Part shown: positions 22,530 through 33,732 of the stretch, piece after piece | How the letters are laid out: each line of letters opens with the position of its first letter | Numbering within the stretch: the stretch's first letter is position 1 | Source: Tupaia tana | Taxonomy: Eukaryota > Chordata > Mammalia > Scandentia > Tupaiidae | Assembly (NCBI GenBank): GCA_026018925.1 | Contig: JAKSZU010000016.1 | Location: 4,136,940-4,200,939, forward strand | DNA: 64,000 nucleotides | Direction of reading: 5' to 3' | Notes under the pieces: generated by a model | What the model was told of the DNA's origin: nothing | The model's database searches: none | The model's input: only the letters and a program-made list of their open reading frames with translations | Made by a program: the position numbers and the translations under genes

Positions 22530-23570
22530 GGAGCAGGGAGTGAAACCAGCTGAGGCAGAAAGACTGCCTCAGACCTCCCACTGCCTTTTAACTGCCCCAG
22601 AATTGACACCAGGAGAGTAAGAAGTGTATAATTCATCAGATGACTAGAAGCCAGCACAGAGGCACAAGAAATATGGGAAAACAAGGAAACACCTCTCCCT
22701 CAATGGAACAGAGCAATAGTTCTTCAACCATAGATAGCAAAAAAGAATTCACAGGAATGTCAGAAAAGAGAACTCAGAATATTCATGGTGACAGAGATGA
22801 GGACTTTCCAAGATTTGAAGGAGGAGATACACACCATAAAAAAGAACTAACCAGAACTTTTAGAGATGAAGACAGTAATACAGGAAGTCAAAAATTCCCT
22901 CAAAAGCATGAATAGCAGATTGGACCATGCAGAAGACAGAATATCTGAGCTAGAAGACAAAACCTTTGACTTACATAGAACCATGGAAAACTAATTTTAA
23001 AAAATGAGGACAACATATGGGAAATACTAGATACTCTTAAATACCCAAATATCCAAATGATAGGTATTCCAGAAGGTGGAGACTCAGACAAGGGCATAGA
23101 AGATCTATTTCAAGAAATACTTATAGAAAACTTTCTAAATCTAGAGAAGCATTCAGACATCCAAACCCCCAAAATACAGAAGACCCCAAATAGAATCAAC
23201 ATAAGAAGATCCTCCCTATGACACATCACAGCCAAATTGGTAAAATTCACAGACAAAAACAAGATTCTAAAAATAACAAGAGAGAGAGCAAGTCAATACA
23301 AAGGTTATCCTATTAGGCTAACATCAGAGCTCTTAAACAATGCAGGCAAGAAAATGGGAAGACATAGTCAAAATACTAAAAGAAAAACAATTTCAACCAA
23401 GAATACTATACCTGGCAAGATTATCCTTTAAATGGGAGGAATAAAACCATTCTCAAACAAAAACTGAAAGAGTTCACCAATACTAGACTAGCTCTTCAAG
23501 AAGTACTGAAGGAAGTACTGTATCAGAAAACTAAAGAGAGTCAACTTCTTTCACCTTTTTTGTTCCCTCT
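22530..23570 (+). mobile_element. L1 fragment, 5' end and ORF1 only
   Basis: An L1 in sense orientation. The start resembles the 5' part of the antisense L1 at 28.9 kb. The ORF1 N terminus is open for 91 codons at 22640-22915, followed by a coiled-coil-coding stretch and the nucleic-acid-binding region. The C-terminal region aagaatactatacctggcaag, typical of old L1/HAL1 ORF1, is at about 23400. Several frame breaks make it non-functional. No ORF2 follows, so it may be a HAL1-type half-L1. Confidence 0.8.
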
Positions 23571-23574
23571 CAGC

Positions 23575-23772
23575 CCTCTAAGGATTGAAATATGCCTGCC
23601 CCCATTGAGGAGGATAGTCTGTTGTACTCATTCCACCAATTCAAATGCTCATCCCTTCCAAAACATTCTCACAGACACCCAGAAGTAGTACTTAACCAAA
23701 TATTGGGGGATCTTGTGGTCCAGTCAAGTTGACAAAAAATTAACCATCACATCTCTATTTAGTTATATACTG
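23575..23772 (-). mobile_element. ERVL (MLT2-like) LTR fragment
   Basis: The reverse complement begins tgtgatggttaattttttg, then gtcaacttgactgg. It continues with ttctgggtgtctgtgag and gcatttgaattggtgga, the recognised 5' part of MLT2-type LTRs. Only about 200 bp remain. Confidence 0.65.
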
Positions 23773-24390
23773 ATTATAGTTTGTTCCTAGTTATTTAAAA
23801 AATTTGTTTTCATTTTTTTCTCCTATTACATTTAGTCACACATATCTTTACAGTGTATAACATTTCTTTTCCTACCACAATTACCATGCATATCAGTCAA
23901 GTTGAAGACATTACTATCCACATCAACAGCAGCAGCAAATAGCTTTTCATTTTCTTCTTCTTATTTCTTATTATTTTTTAAGCTTTTTTTGCTTATAAAG
24001 AGAATTTACCTAACATGAAATACTTCTCAGACCAGTCCAGTTGAGAATACTATACATGTTATCATCAACAGGTAATAAACCTTTTCCGTGTCCCACAAAC
24101 ATCATGCCTCTCTATTTTTTTCCCTGCTTTCCTTCTCTATACTCTTCTCCCTCCCCCTAATTCCACACTACCTCCTGCATCCATAACTATTTTTTCTGGT
24201 TTATGTCCTCCAATATTACAGTCTCTACCATAGAGTGTGGGTAGTCAGTATATATTAAGTGGATACATACAATATCTCTCTTTCATAGCCTGGTTTGCTT
24301 CACTCAGCAATAAATCTTCCATATTCGACCACTTTCTATCAAATGCCAGGGTCTTGTTTTTTTTTTGTTTTTGTTTTTGTTTTTGTTTTT

Positions 24391-24658
24391 GTTTTTTTTT
24401 TTTTTTTTTTTGAGAGGTTTATGCTATAGGGCGTGTGCGCTTGCCAGACAGACAGAGAGAGACAGAGAGATAGAAAGCGAGAAATCACCCCCCAGAGGGG
24501 ATGGCCACGCCTCAATCCCTTCTCCTCCATTCTCCTCTCGGGATCTTGGACACACATGCACACGCGCCCGGCGTGAGTTTAAGCCACCGGGTCCGAGACT
24601 CGAACCATGGTCGACTACGTGGGAGTCCAGCAACATAGCCATTACGCTAACTGCTGGT
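24391..24658 (-). mobile_element. tRNA-SINE, long form, inside L1
   Basis: T-rich tail after five tttttg units, near-consensus body, ending gctaactgctggtccc. Target repeat ccagggtcttg at about 24347 and 24660. Confidence 0.93.
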
Positions 24659-25302
24659 CCCAGGGTCTTGATTTTTATGGCTGAATAGTATTCCATAGAG
24701 TATATGTGCCAATCTTTTACAATCCATTAATCTGTTTGTGGACATTTGGGTTGGTTCCATGTCTTAGCGATCATAAATATTGCTGCAATAAACATTGATG
24801 TGCAAGCACTTATCCAACTGAGCATTCTTCTGTCTGTTGGGCAGATACACAGAGGTGAGATTGCTGGATCAAATGGTAGTTCTATTTGTAGACATTAGAG
24901 GAATCTCCATATTGTTTTCCACAGTGGCTGGACCAATTTACATTCCCACAACAGTGTAGAAGAGTTCCCCTTTCACCACAATCCCACCAACACTTGTCAT
25001 TTTTTTGTATTTTTAATCTTCACCATTCTGACAGGGGTTATGTGGTATCTTATTTGTGATTGTCTTTTCAAGATCTGTGAAGAATATCTCTGCTATTTTG
25101 ATTGGAATTGTGTTAAATATGTAGATTAATTTGGGTAGAATTGCCATTTTTATTATATTAATTCTTACAATCCATGAACATGGATTTCCTTCCACTTTTT
25201 GTGTCATTTTCAATGTTTTTTTAAAGATTTTAATAGTTTTCTTTGTAAAGGTCTTTTACTTCCTTAGTTAGGTTTATCCCTAGGTATCTTATATGTATTT
25301 TT

Positions 25303-25311
25303 TTTTTGGAG

Positions 25312-25344
<33 letters not shown>

Positions 25345-25597
25345 CTTTTTTTTTTATAGGGCGCGTGGGCTCGCCAGACAGACAGAGAGAGACAGAGAGA
25401 CAGAAAGCGAGAAATCACCCCCCCAGGGAGGATGGCCACACCGCAATCCCTTCTCCTCCATTCTCCTCTTGGGATCTTGGGCACACACACACGCACACGC
25501 ACCCAGCGTGAGTTTTAAGCCACCGGGTCTGGAACGTGAACCACGGTTGACTACGTGGGAGTCCAGTGACATAGCCATTACGCTAACTGCTGGTCCC
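25303..25597 (-). mobile_element. tRNA-SINE, long form, inside L1
   Basis: The tail contains ggagaggttttt broken by a 25-T expansion. Body near consensus, ending ctggtccc. Target repeat ggtatcttatat at about 25284 and 25598. Confidence 0.93.
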
Positions 25598-25844
25598 GGT
25601 ATCTTATATATTTTGTAGCTATGGTAAAAGGTATTCCTTTCTTCAGGTCTACCTTGTTCAACTTGTTCATATATAGAAATGATATAGATTTTTGGATGTT
25701 GGTTTTATATCCTGACACTTGACTGTATTCATTTATTACTTCGAGAAGTTTTTTTTATGGAAATCTTTGGATCTTTTAAGTATACCATCATGTCATCTGC
25801 AAATAAAGACATTCCCAACTCTTCTTTGCCTATTCAAATGTCTT

Positions 25845-26114
25845 TTATAGTATTCCATTTCTGATTGCATTGGCTGAGACTTCCAGCACTATATTGAAAA
25901 GAAGTGGAGAAAGTGGGCAGCCTAGTCTAGTACCAGTTTTTAGTGGAAAAGCTTTTAGCTTTTCCCCATTCAGTATGTTAGCTATAGGTTTTTCATATAT
26001 GGCTTTTATTGTGTTGAGAAATGATCCCTTTATATCAATTTTGCTTAGAGTGTTAATCATGAAGGGATGTTGTATTTTATCAAATGCTTTCTCTGCATTG
26101 ATTGAAATGATCAT
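25845..26114 (-). pseudogene. L1 ORF2 reverse transcriptase fragment
   Basis: An 89-codon open stretch from the L1 reverse transcriptase fingers and palm. The catalytic FADD motif lies downstream and is not in this open piece. It is a fossil without a full frame. Confidence 0.88.
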
Positions 26115-26422
26115 TTGACTTTTATCTTTCTGTTAATATGGTGTATTATATTTATGGTTTTGTGTGTGTTTCATCCCTGGAATAAAGCCTACCTGGTCGT
26201 GATGAATAATCTTTTTTTACATGTTGTTGGATGCAATTTGCAAGTATCTTTTTGAGAATTTTTGCATCTATATTCATCAGAGATATTGGTCTGTATTTCC
26301 TTTATTGTCATGTCTTTATGTGTTTTGGGACTGAGGATGATGGCGGCTTCATAAAATGAATTTGGAAGGTGTCCTTACTTTTGTGACTTTAGAAATAATT
26401 TGAGTAGAATGGGGGTTAACTC

Positions 26423-26605
26423 TTACTTAAAAGTTTTGTAGAATTTATATAGGAAGCCATCAGGACCTGGGCTTTTCTTTGCCCGGAGGTTATTTATTAC
26501 CAATTCAATCTCATGGCTTGTTATGGGTCTATTCATGTTTCCTATATCCTCCTGAATCAATCTTGGTAGATTATATACACCCAGGAATTTGTCCATCTCC
26601 TCCAT
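26423..26605 (-). pseudogene. L1 ORF2 fragment, region before the RT palm
   Basis: A 60-codon open stretch containing the SKKSPGPDG-type motif (here AKKSPGPDGF), which precedes the RT core in L1 ORF2. Confidence 0.88.
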
Positions 26606-27522
26606 GTTCTCTTGTTTGTTGGCATATAGTCGTTCATAGTATCCTCTAAGGATGCTTAGTATTTCCGTTGTGTCTGTTGTACTGCTGCCTGTTTCATTAT
26701 GTATTTAATTTATCTGGTTTCTTTCTTTCTTCTTCTTAATCAGTCTAGCTAAGGGTGTGTCAATATTGTTAATCTTCTCAAAAAACCAGATTTTGCTTTC
26801 ATTTATTTTCTATATAGCCATTTTTAAATTTTATTTATTTCTACTTGAATCTTTATTATTTCTTTTTGTCTGGCATTTTTTTTTTTGTTGTTATTGTTGT
26901 ATTTCCAATTCCCTGAGGCATGATGTTAGGTTGTCTATTTGCCACCTTTCCATCATTTTTTTATACGCACTAATTAATTGCTATGAATGTCCCTCTTATG
27001 ACTGCTTTTGTGGTGTCCCAATGATTATGGAAACTTGTACACTCATTATCATTTGTTTCCATGAATTTTAAAATTCATACATAATTTCTTCGGTAGTTAA
27101 GTCATTCAGAAGTAGGTTGTTTAGTTTTCATGTATTTGTGTATTTTGTGGGATTTTTCTTGAAATTAATGTCAAGTTCCATTGTAGTCAGAGAAAATGCT
27201 GGATATAGTTTCTATGCTGTTGAATCTGTGAAGGCTTGATTTGTGTCCTTTCATATGGTCAGTCTTTGAAAAGGTTCCATGAAGAGGTGAGAAAAATGTA
27301 TATTTTGTGGTCATAGGGTAGAAAGTTCTATAGATGTCTGTCAAGCCCATTTGATTTATAGTATCGTTTAGGTCCTGTATCTCTCTGCTTATTTTTTTTG
27401 TCTAGAAGATCTGTCTAAAAGAGATAATGGGGTGTTGAGATCTCAAACAATTATAGTGTTGCAACCTATCTCTCCTTTTAGCTCTAGCAGTCTTTCTTTC
27501 ACATATTTAGGTGCTCCTGTTG

Positions 27523-27525
<3 letters not shown>

Positions 27526-27559
<34 letters not shown>
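27526..27559. repeat. (TA)n microsatellite in L1
   Basis: Seventeen ta units, ending gcgcg. Confidence 0.92.
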
Positions 27560-27565
<6 letters not shown>

Positions 27566-28662
27566 TATGTCTTCTTGATGAATCAACCCATTTACTACTA
27601 CTTTCTTTGTCTCTTCTTACAGTATTTGTTTTAAAGCCTGAAATCAGTATCGTAGCTCCAGCCTTCTTTTTATTTCTGCTTTCATAAAATATATTTTTTC
27701 CAAGCCCTTCACTTTTTTTTTTTCCATAAGATGCATTTCTTATAGGCAACAGATAAAGGGTTTCTGTATTTTTTAAATTCATTCAGCCAGTCTGTGTCTA
27801 TTGATTGGAGAATTTAATCCATTAGTATTCAATGTTATTATCAAGATTTCTGGACATGTTCCTATCATTAAGTGAGCCATTTTCTTCGTTGTTTTTGTTT
27901 TCTTATATCTGTCTGTCTTTTTAGTTTTCCTGTATAGCACTCCCTTCAGGACCTCTTAAGAGCTGTTCTGAAGTTGATAAATTCTTTCAGGTTTTGTTTA
28001 CCTAAGAATGTTTTAATATTTTTTTCCTATATGAAGGATAATCTTGCTGGGTATAGTATTCTTGGCTGAAATTGTTTTCCATTTAACATTTTGAATATAT
28101 TTCCCATGCTTTCCTTGCCTGCATTGTTTCTGACTAGAGGTCCGATGTTAACTTGATGTGGTAATCTTTGTAAGTAATTTGATGTCTCTTTCTTGCCAAT
28201 TTTAGTATCTTGTATTTACCTGAGGTTTTGGCCAATCTGGCTATGATGTGGCTTGGAGAGAATCTTCTTGGGTTGAATCTATTTGGGGTTCTATGTATTT
28301 CTTGAGTCTGGATATTGGAATGCCTCTCTAGGTTTGAAAAGTTTTCTTCCAGGATTTCATGGAATAAATTATCAATGCCCTTATTATTTTCTTCCTCTTT
28401 TGGGATGCCAATAATTTGGACATTTGGGTGCTTGATGGTATCTAGTATTTCTCATATATTATCTTCATTGTTTTTTCAGTCTTTTTGATAATTTTTTCTA
28501 GATCAGAGATTTTGTCTTGTACATTTGAGATTTATCTTCTGTATGATCTAATCTACTTTTAATACTTTTGAGGGAGGTTTTAACTTCCTGTATCACATTC
28601 TTTATCTCTAACAATTCCATTTGATTTTTTTTGTATCATGTCTATTTATTTCTTCTTTCAAA

Positions 28663-28884
28663 TCATGAAAAAACTTCTTCCTCATCTCCTGGAGTTCGTT
28701 GTCTCTTTTTCTCTTGCATCTCGTTCAGTTTGGTCACTATAAATATTCTGAATTGTTTATCTGACATTTCCATGAGTTCCATTGTGTTGTCTGTGGGTGA
28801 TGAGGAATTCATATTTTCCCTTGGGGGAGAGACGTTTTGTTGGTTGCTCATATTTCTTGTGCCTCTACAATGGTTTCTAGTCAT
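28663..28884 (-). pseudogene. L1 ORF1 N-terminal fragment
   Basis: A 73-codon open stretch starting MTRNHCRGTRNMSNQQ, homologous to the frame at 22640 on the other strand (MTRSQHRGTRNMGKQG). It encodes the start of the L1 RNA-binding chaperone. Confidence 0.85.
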
Positions 28885-29344
28885 CTGGTGATCTATATGT
28901 TCCTTCCTAAATTATTCAATGTATCTCTGACTGTTTAAAGGTGTTTAGGAGTAGGCAATGGCAGTCTCTCTTCTGGTCTGCCTCCCTGTTGCACCCAGCA
29001 CCTGGCACTGTTGTCACTGGTCCTGGGTGTCACAAAGTCCTCCCTGTTTCTAGAGAACAGGTGCACCTGAAACTGAGCTGCTGAACTTCAGCTCAGTAAC
29101 AAAGAAGAGATCACATAGCCTGTTCTGTGAGCTATACAAAACACCAAAGTCCTGAGAGTCCAAAGGCAAGTTGGGGAAGGGATAAGCCATGGATTCTGGC
29201 CATTAAGCCCTACAGCTGCAGGCGGCCTGTCTTCTTTGTTCCTAGTTCTTGATTGGGTGGGATGATGTCCCCAGTTCACAAAAACCCTCATGTCCACCCA
29301 AGGACCTGCTAATGTGACCTTTTTGAAATGAGTGTTTTTGTAGA

Positions 29345-29648
29345 TTTTGTATTTCAGTTAAAATGAGATTATTTTGTCTTAGGGTGGGACACAGACACAC
29401 AGAGAAGACCACATGAAGACAGAGACAGAAGTTGGAGTGACACAGCTATAAATGGCTCCAGGGACTGCCAGGAACTACCAGAAACTAGAAATAGGTGATA
29501 AAGTATCCTCCTATAGAGCCTTTACAGACTGCACAGCCCTGCTGACACTTTGATTTCAGACTTCCATCCTTGAGATCTGTGAGGGAATAAATCTGTTGCT
29601 TTAAGCCACAAAGTTTGTAGTATGGCAGTCCTGAAAAATGAATAGGAT
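29345..29648 (+). mobile_element. MaLR (MLT1/MST-type) LTR
   Basis: gggtgggacacagacacacagagaagacc, ccctgctgacactttgatttcagacttcc, aataaatctgttgctttaagccac and gtatggcagtcctgaa are the standard 3' half of mammalian MaLR LTRs. The AATAAA is at about 29587. The 5' end is uncertain. Confidence 0.75.
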
Positions 29649-29784
29649 CCCTTTATAAATGTTTAAAGTGGATTTGTTTAAATTTTTTATGACTCTTTAT
29701 TTTATTTTTTATTTTTACAAATTTTTATTACAATTTATGATTTACATCTAATAATTACACATTTTTGTAGGGTACAGGATAGTC

Positions 29785-29889
29785 TTTTTTTTTTTTTTTT
29801 TTAAAGAAAGCTGCCAGGTCTAGGACTTGAACTATGGTCAGCCATGTGGGAATCCAGCACCCTTACCCACCATGTCACCTACCAGTCCC
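29785..29889 (-). mobile_element. tRNA-SINE, short form
   Basis: T-run then aaagaaagctgccaggtctagg, ending cacctaccagtcccc. Target repeat atagtcttt on both sides. Confidence 0.85.
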
Positions 29890-30127
29890 CCAGAATAGTC
29901 TTTAAAAGCATGTATACAGTCTGTAATAAACAAATTGAGGATATAAGCATATTCACCATCTTCTACATTTAACATTTTATTATATTGTGCACATTTGAAA
30001 CCCACTCCAATGGTTATTCTACAAGTATGTATTGAATTGCCTATGATGTTCTTTACTGTGAGATATAGTTCTAAAGAAAAACATATTGATTAAAAAGCAA
30101 CAAATAATCTCATAATTAACATAGGTA

Positions 30128-30392
30128 ATTTTTTTTTTTTTGAGAGATTTTTGCTATAGGGCATATGTGCTCGCCAGAAAGACAGAGAGAGACAGAAAGA
30201 CAGAAAGCGAGAAATCACCCCCCCAGGGGGGATGGCCATGCCGCAATCCCTTCTCCTCCATTCTCCTCTCAGGATATTGGGCACGCATGCACACGCACCC
30301 AGTGTGAGTTTAAGCCACCGGATCCGGGACTTGAACTGCAGTCGACTACATGGGAGTTCAGCGACATAACCATTATGCTAACTGCTGGTCCC
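30128..30392 (-). mobile_element. tRNA-SINE, long form
   Basis: gagagatttttgctatagggcat to gctaactgctggtccc. Flanked by ataggtaattttt and aaaggtaatctc. Confidence 0.9.
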
Positions 30393-30548
30393 AACAAAGG
30401 TAATCTCAACATAGATAATTAAAGAATTTGTAGTTTCTATGTAGAGTACTATGGGAGATAAGAATTTATAATCTAAAAAAAAATCTGTGAGTATCAATCA
30501 ATGGTCCAATTGAAGATAGATAAAATTGCACATAACTATAACTCATTA

Positions 30549-30785
30549 GGGGACCAGCAGATGATGTAATGGTTATGTTGCCGGACTCCCATACAGTTGA
30601 TCACAGTTTGAGTCCTGGACCCAGAAGCTTAAAACTCATGCTGGACATGTCTGTTTGCCTAAGATCCAGTAGTAGAATGGAGAAGAAGAGATTGTGGTGT
30701 GGCCATCCCCTCTGGGGGATGATTACTTGCCTTCTATCTCTCTGGCTAATGCACATGCCTATAGCAAAAATCTCTCTCTAAAACA
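30549..30785 (+). mobile_element. tRNA-SINE, long form
   Basis: Head ggggaccagcagatgatgtaatgg, tail tgcctatagcaaaaatctctctc. Target repeat aactcattagg at about 30539 and 30806. Confidence 0.9.
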
Positions 30786-30896
30786 AAACAATACAAAAAA
30801 AACAAGAACTCATTAGGAAGAAATGGAAAAAGAATACTTTACTCACACTATGAGTAAGACTAGAGTAGTGAACTATACATAAAGTATTAAGTCTTC

Positions 30897-31040
30897 AGGC
30901 CAGTAGGTGGCATGGTGGTTAAGATGCTGGACTCCCATATGACCAACTGTGGTTTGAGTCCTGGATCTGGTGGCTTGCTTTCTCACTTTCTCTCTCTGAT
31001 GAGCACATATGCCTTATAGCAAATTTTAAAATAATAATAA
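30897..31040 (+). mobile_element. tRNA-SINE, short form
   Basis: Head caggccagtaggtggcatgg, ending gccttatagcaaattttaaaataat. Confidence 0.86.
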
Positions 31041-31339
31041 TACATAAAATTTTAAAAACTATTTCTCAAAAAAAGCAAAAACAAAATAAGATTGGGAAGA
31101 TGTGTTTAAAAGTAAAGACATGGTAAAGTTAGTGATGACAGGCTTTACAAAGTTTTTGACTTTAAACTTATTAAAATTCATTCCCAAGAAAGACTCAGCT
31201 ACTTGTAACATTTTGGACTCTTCATCTATTATCTAGTTTTATACAATGAGTAATGGCTATAATAAACATACAAATTGAAATCTGTGGAGACAACTGTCTA
31301 TTGAATAATTGGTGCATTTGTATTTAAACCTGTTGTGTG
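31041..31339. other. No gene seen
   Basis: A/T-rich unique sequence before the L1 segment. The L1 border is not sharp. Confidence 0.45.
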
Positions 31340-31864
31340 TAAAATAGTTGAATCTGCATTTAGTTCCAATATTCAGTGTTTTTATTAATACATGTGAACT
31401 TTTCCTTTTTGTCTAGTTGTTATGTGCTTTCTTACTTCTATTTGTCTCTTTTTAGCTTTCTTGATGTAGTAGTTCCTTAAGTATTTCCTGAAGAGCTGGT
31501 TTTGTTTTTGTGAATTTTCTCAGCATTTGTTTACCTGGAAATGATTTTATTTCTCCTTTTCATTTGAAGGACAGTCTTGCTGGGTATAGTACTCTTATCT
31601 GAAATTGCTTTTCTTTCAGAGTTTTAAGTATAACTTCCTACTCTTTCCTTGCATTCATTGGAGAGATCTGATGTTAGTCTAATGGGGTAAACTTTGTAAA
31701 TAGCGGCATTTCTCTCTTGCCATTTTTAGAATAGTGCCTTTGTCTTTGATTTTTACCAATTTGGAGTGAATTTTATTATATTAGATCTATTGGTGTTTCC
31801 TGCATTTAAATGTCTACATACCTCTTTAAACTTGGAACATTTTCAGCTAATATGAAAGATAATT

Positions 31865-31869
<5 letters not shown>

Positions 31870-31905
<36 letters not shown>

Positions 31906-32136
31906 TTATAGGGTGCATGCAATTGCCAGAGAGACAGAGAGAGACAGAGAAACAAAAAGTTAGAAATCACCCCCGAGGGGGGATGGCCACGCCGCAATCC
32001 CCTCTCCTCCATTCTCCTCTCGGGATCTTGGGCACGCATGCACACGCGCCCAGCGTGAGTTTAAGCCAACGGTCCAGGATTTGAACCGACTACATGGGAG
32101 TCCAGCGACATAGCCATTACGCTAACCGCTGTTCCC
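31870..32136 (-). mobile_element. tRNA-SINE, long form, inside L1
   Basis: T40 tail, gttatagggtgcatgcaattgcc to aaccgctgttccc. Target repeat gaaagataatttcttt at 31854-31869 and 32137-32152. Confidence 0.93.
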
Positions 32137-32152
32137 GAAAGATAATTTCTTT

Positions 32153-32435
32153 CTTTCTTTCTTTTCTTTTCTATTTTTTTTTTTGAGAGTTTTTTTCTAT
32201 AGGATGTATGCACTCGTCAGAAAGACAGAGAGTGACAGAGAGACAGAAAACAAGAAATCACCCCCCAAGGAGGATGGTCACACCGCAATCCCTTCTCCTC
32301 TATTCCTCTCTCAGGATCTTGGGCATACATGCACATGCGCTCAGTGTGAGTTTAAGCCGCTGGGTCCTGGACTCGAACCACGGTCAACTATATGGAAGTC
32401 CAGCAACATAGCCATTATGCCACTTGTTGGCCCCA
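32153..32435 (-). mobile_element. tRNA-SINE, long form, inside L1, same target as its neighbour
   Basis: (ttct)n tail, ttttttctataggatgtatgc to gccacttgttggcccc. Its right flank gaaagatgatttcttt (32436) is a third copy of the target sequence of the SINE at 31870. Confidence 0.92.
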
Positions 32436-32619
32436 GAAAGATGATTTCTTTGCCTTTACCTGTCTCTCTATCTTCTGGAATACCCATTATGTGGATATTT
32501 GGCCATTCAATGGTGTCTAAGTTTTCCTGTATTTCCTCATTTTTAATTGTCATTCTATTCGTTTTGCTTTTGTAGGACTAAATTGGAGGTTATGGCTTCA
32601 AGGTCAGAGATACTTTCTT

Positions 32620-32876
32620 TTTTTAGAAGTTTTTCACTATAGGGCGCACGCACTCGCCAGACAGACAGAGAGAGAAATAGAGACAGAAAGCGAGAAATCA
32701 CCCCCCAGGGGGGATGGTCACGCCGCAATCCCTTCTCCTCTATTCTCCTCTTGGGATCTTGGGCACGCACGCACACGCGCCCGGCATGAGTTTTAAGCCA
32801 CCGGGTCCAGGACGCGAACCGCGGTCGACTACATGGGAGTCCAGTGACATAGCCATTACACTAACTGCTGGTTCCC
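32620..32876 (-). mobile_element. tRNA-SINE, long form, young, inside L1
   Basis: Near-consensus copy with a perfect 20-bp target duplication, aaggtcagagatactttctt, at 32600-32619 and 32877-32896. Confidence 0.95.
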
Positions 32877-32960
32877 AAGGTCAGAGATACTTTCTTCTGT
32901 ATGGTCTAATCTGCTGTTGATACTTTCAAGGGAGGTTTTGATTTCCTGCAATGTATTCTT

Positions 32961-33732
32961 TTTTTATCATAAAAACTTCCTCTTTAATCAAGGCTTTGAA
33001 CATGTAACAGGTTTCTTGAATAAAATGAAAAGTTTCCAATACATTGAAATATAAATCCACAAGCCAACACACCTAAAACACCCAGCAGGAAAAAAAAAAA
33101 AAGTTTACACGACCCCTGGAACAGCCATCGTCTTAGTCTCAGATGCTTCCTCCATCTATCAGACATGTTCTTCTGGAGACAGATTGTACCATGGCTCCTG
33201 GGGTCACACTTGGAAGCCCATAGAGCACTCATCTGGCTGGGCTGATGTGATTTTGGTTCTACTCAAGAAGCAAAGCAATCATCAGCACATCCAAACTATG
33301 TATTGAATATCCTTTAAAGATCAAAGTAAGAAACAGGAAGGCGACATAATCAGGTTATTAGAAAGATCTTGGGACAGAAAGTAAGGACAGCTGTGTAGAG
33401 CTAGACACTGAAAAGTGGCTTGTCAGCTTCATTTCTTTGACTTCTTGGGTAGTGGCCTCCAGAACAGCGAGATGTAAGGTTCTGGCTCATGGATCATATA
33501 ATGGACCCATCCCTGACTCTGCCAAATGCCAAGATTCCTCCATTTAGGTTCAGATGCCAAATGGGTTTTAGGAACCAGCTTGGCTATGTCCTTGGACAAC
33601 ATGACATGCCGGTACTCGAACTCCTCATCATTATATTTGTCCAAATAGCAAATTTGTGTGACATGATGGCTCTGCTTATAGGCCTCCAGCCTGGCTCTGT
33701 CTAACCTCCCAACAACTCCCAGCAGCGCCCCT
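32961..33732 (-). pseudogene. CKS1B processed pseudogene inside L1
   Basis: A full-length intronless copy of the CKS1B mRNA (CDC28 kinase regulatory subunit 1B, an adaptor of cyclin-dependent kinases and of the SCF-SKP2 ligase). It includes the 5'UTR, start codon (33667-33669), coding region to 33429, and a long 3'UTR. The open part at 33429-33644 gives [22 protein letters not shown] and [14 protein letters not shown]. Just after the start, one of two caaa units is lost (4 bp), which shifts the frame, so the protein is not made from the native start. Imperfect 12-bp target repeats are caatgtattctt (32949-32960) and cattgtattctt (33733-33744). Confidence 0.93.

Larger units (their letters stand above)
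23780..29335 (-). mobile_element. Near full-length L1 retrotransposon, inactive
   Basis: An antisense L1 with a 3' UTR-like region (23.8-24.3 kb), ORF2 (about 24.7-27.8 kb), ORF1 (about 27.9-28.9 kb) and a 5' region to about 29.3 kb. Diagnostic pieces are the reverse-transcriptase fragment at 25845-26114 (contains [13 protein letters not shown] and [10 protein letters not shown]), an upstream ORF2 fragment at 26423-26605 (KSPGPDGFLYKFYK), and ORF1 N terminus at 28663-28884. Many stops and frameshifts exist. Two SINEs with target repeats and a TA microsatellite lie inside. The 5' end is approximate. Confidence 0.9.
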
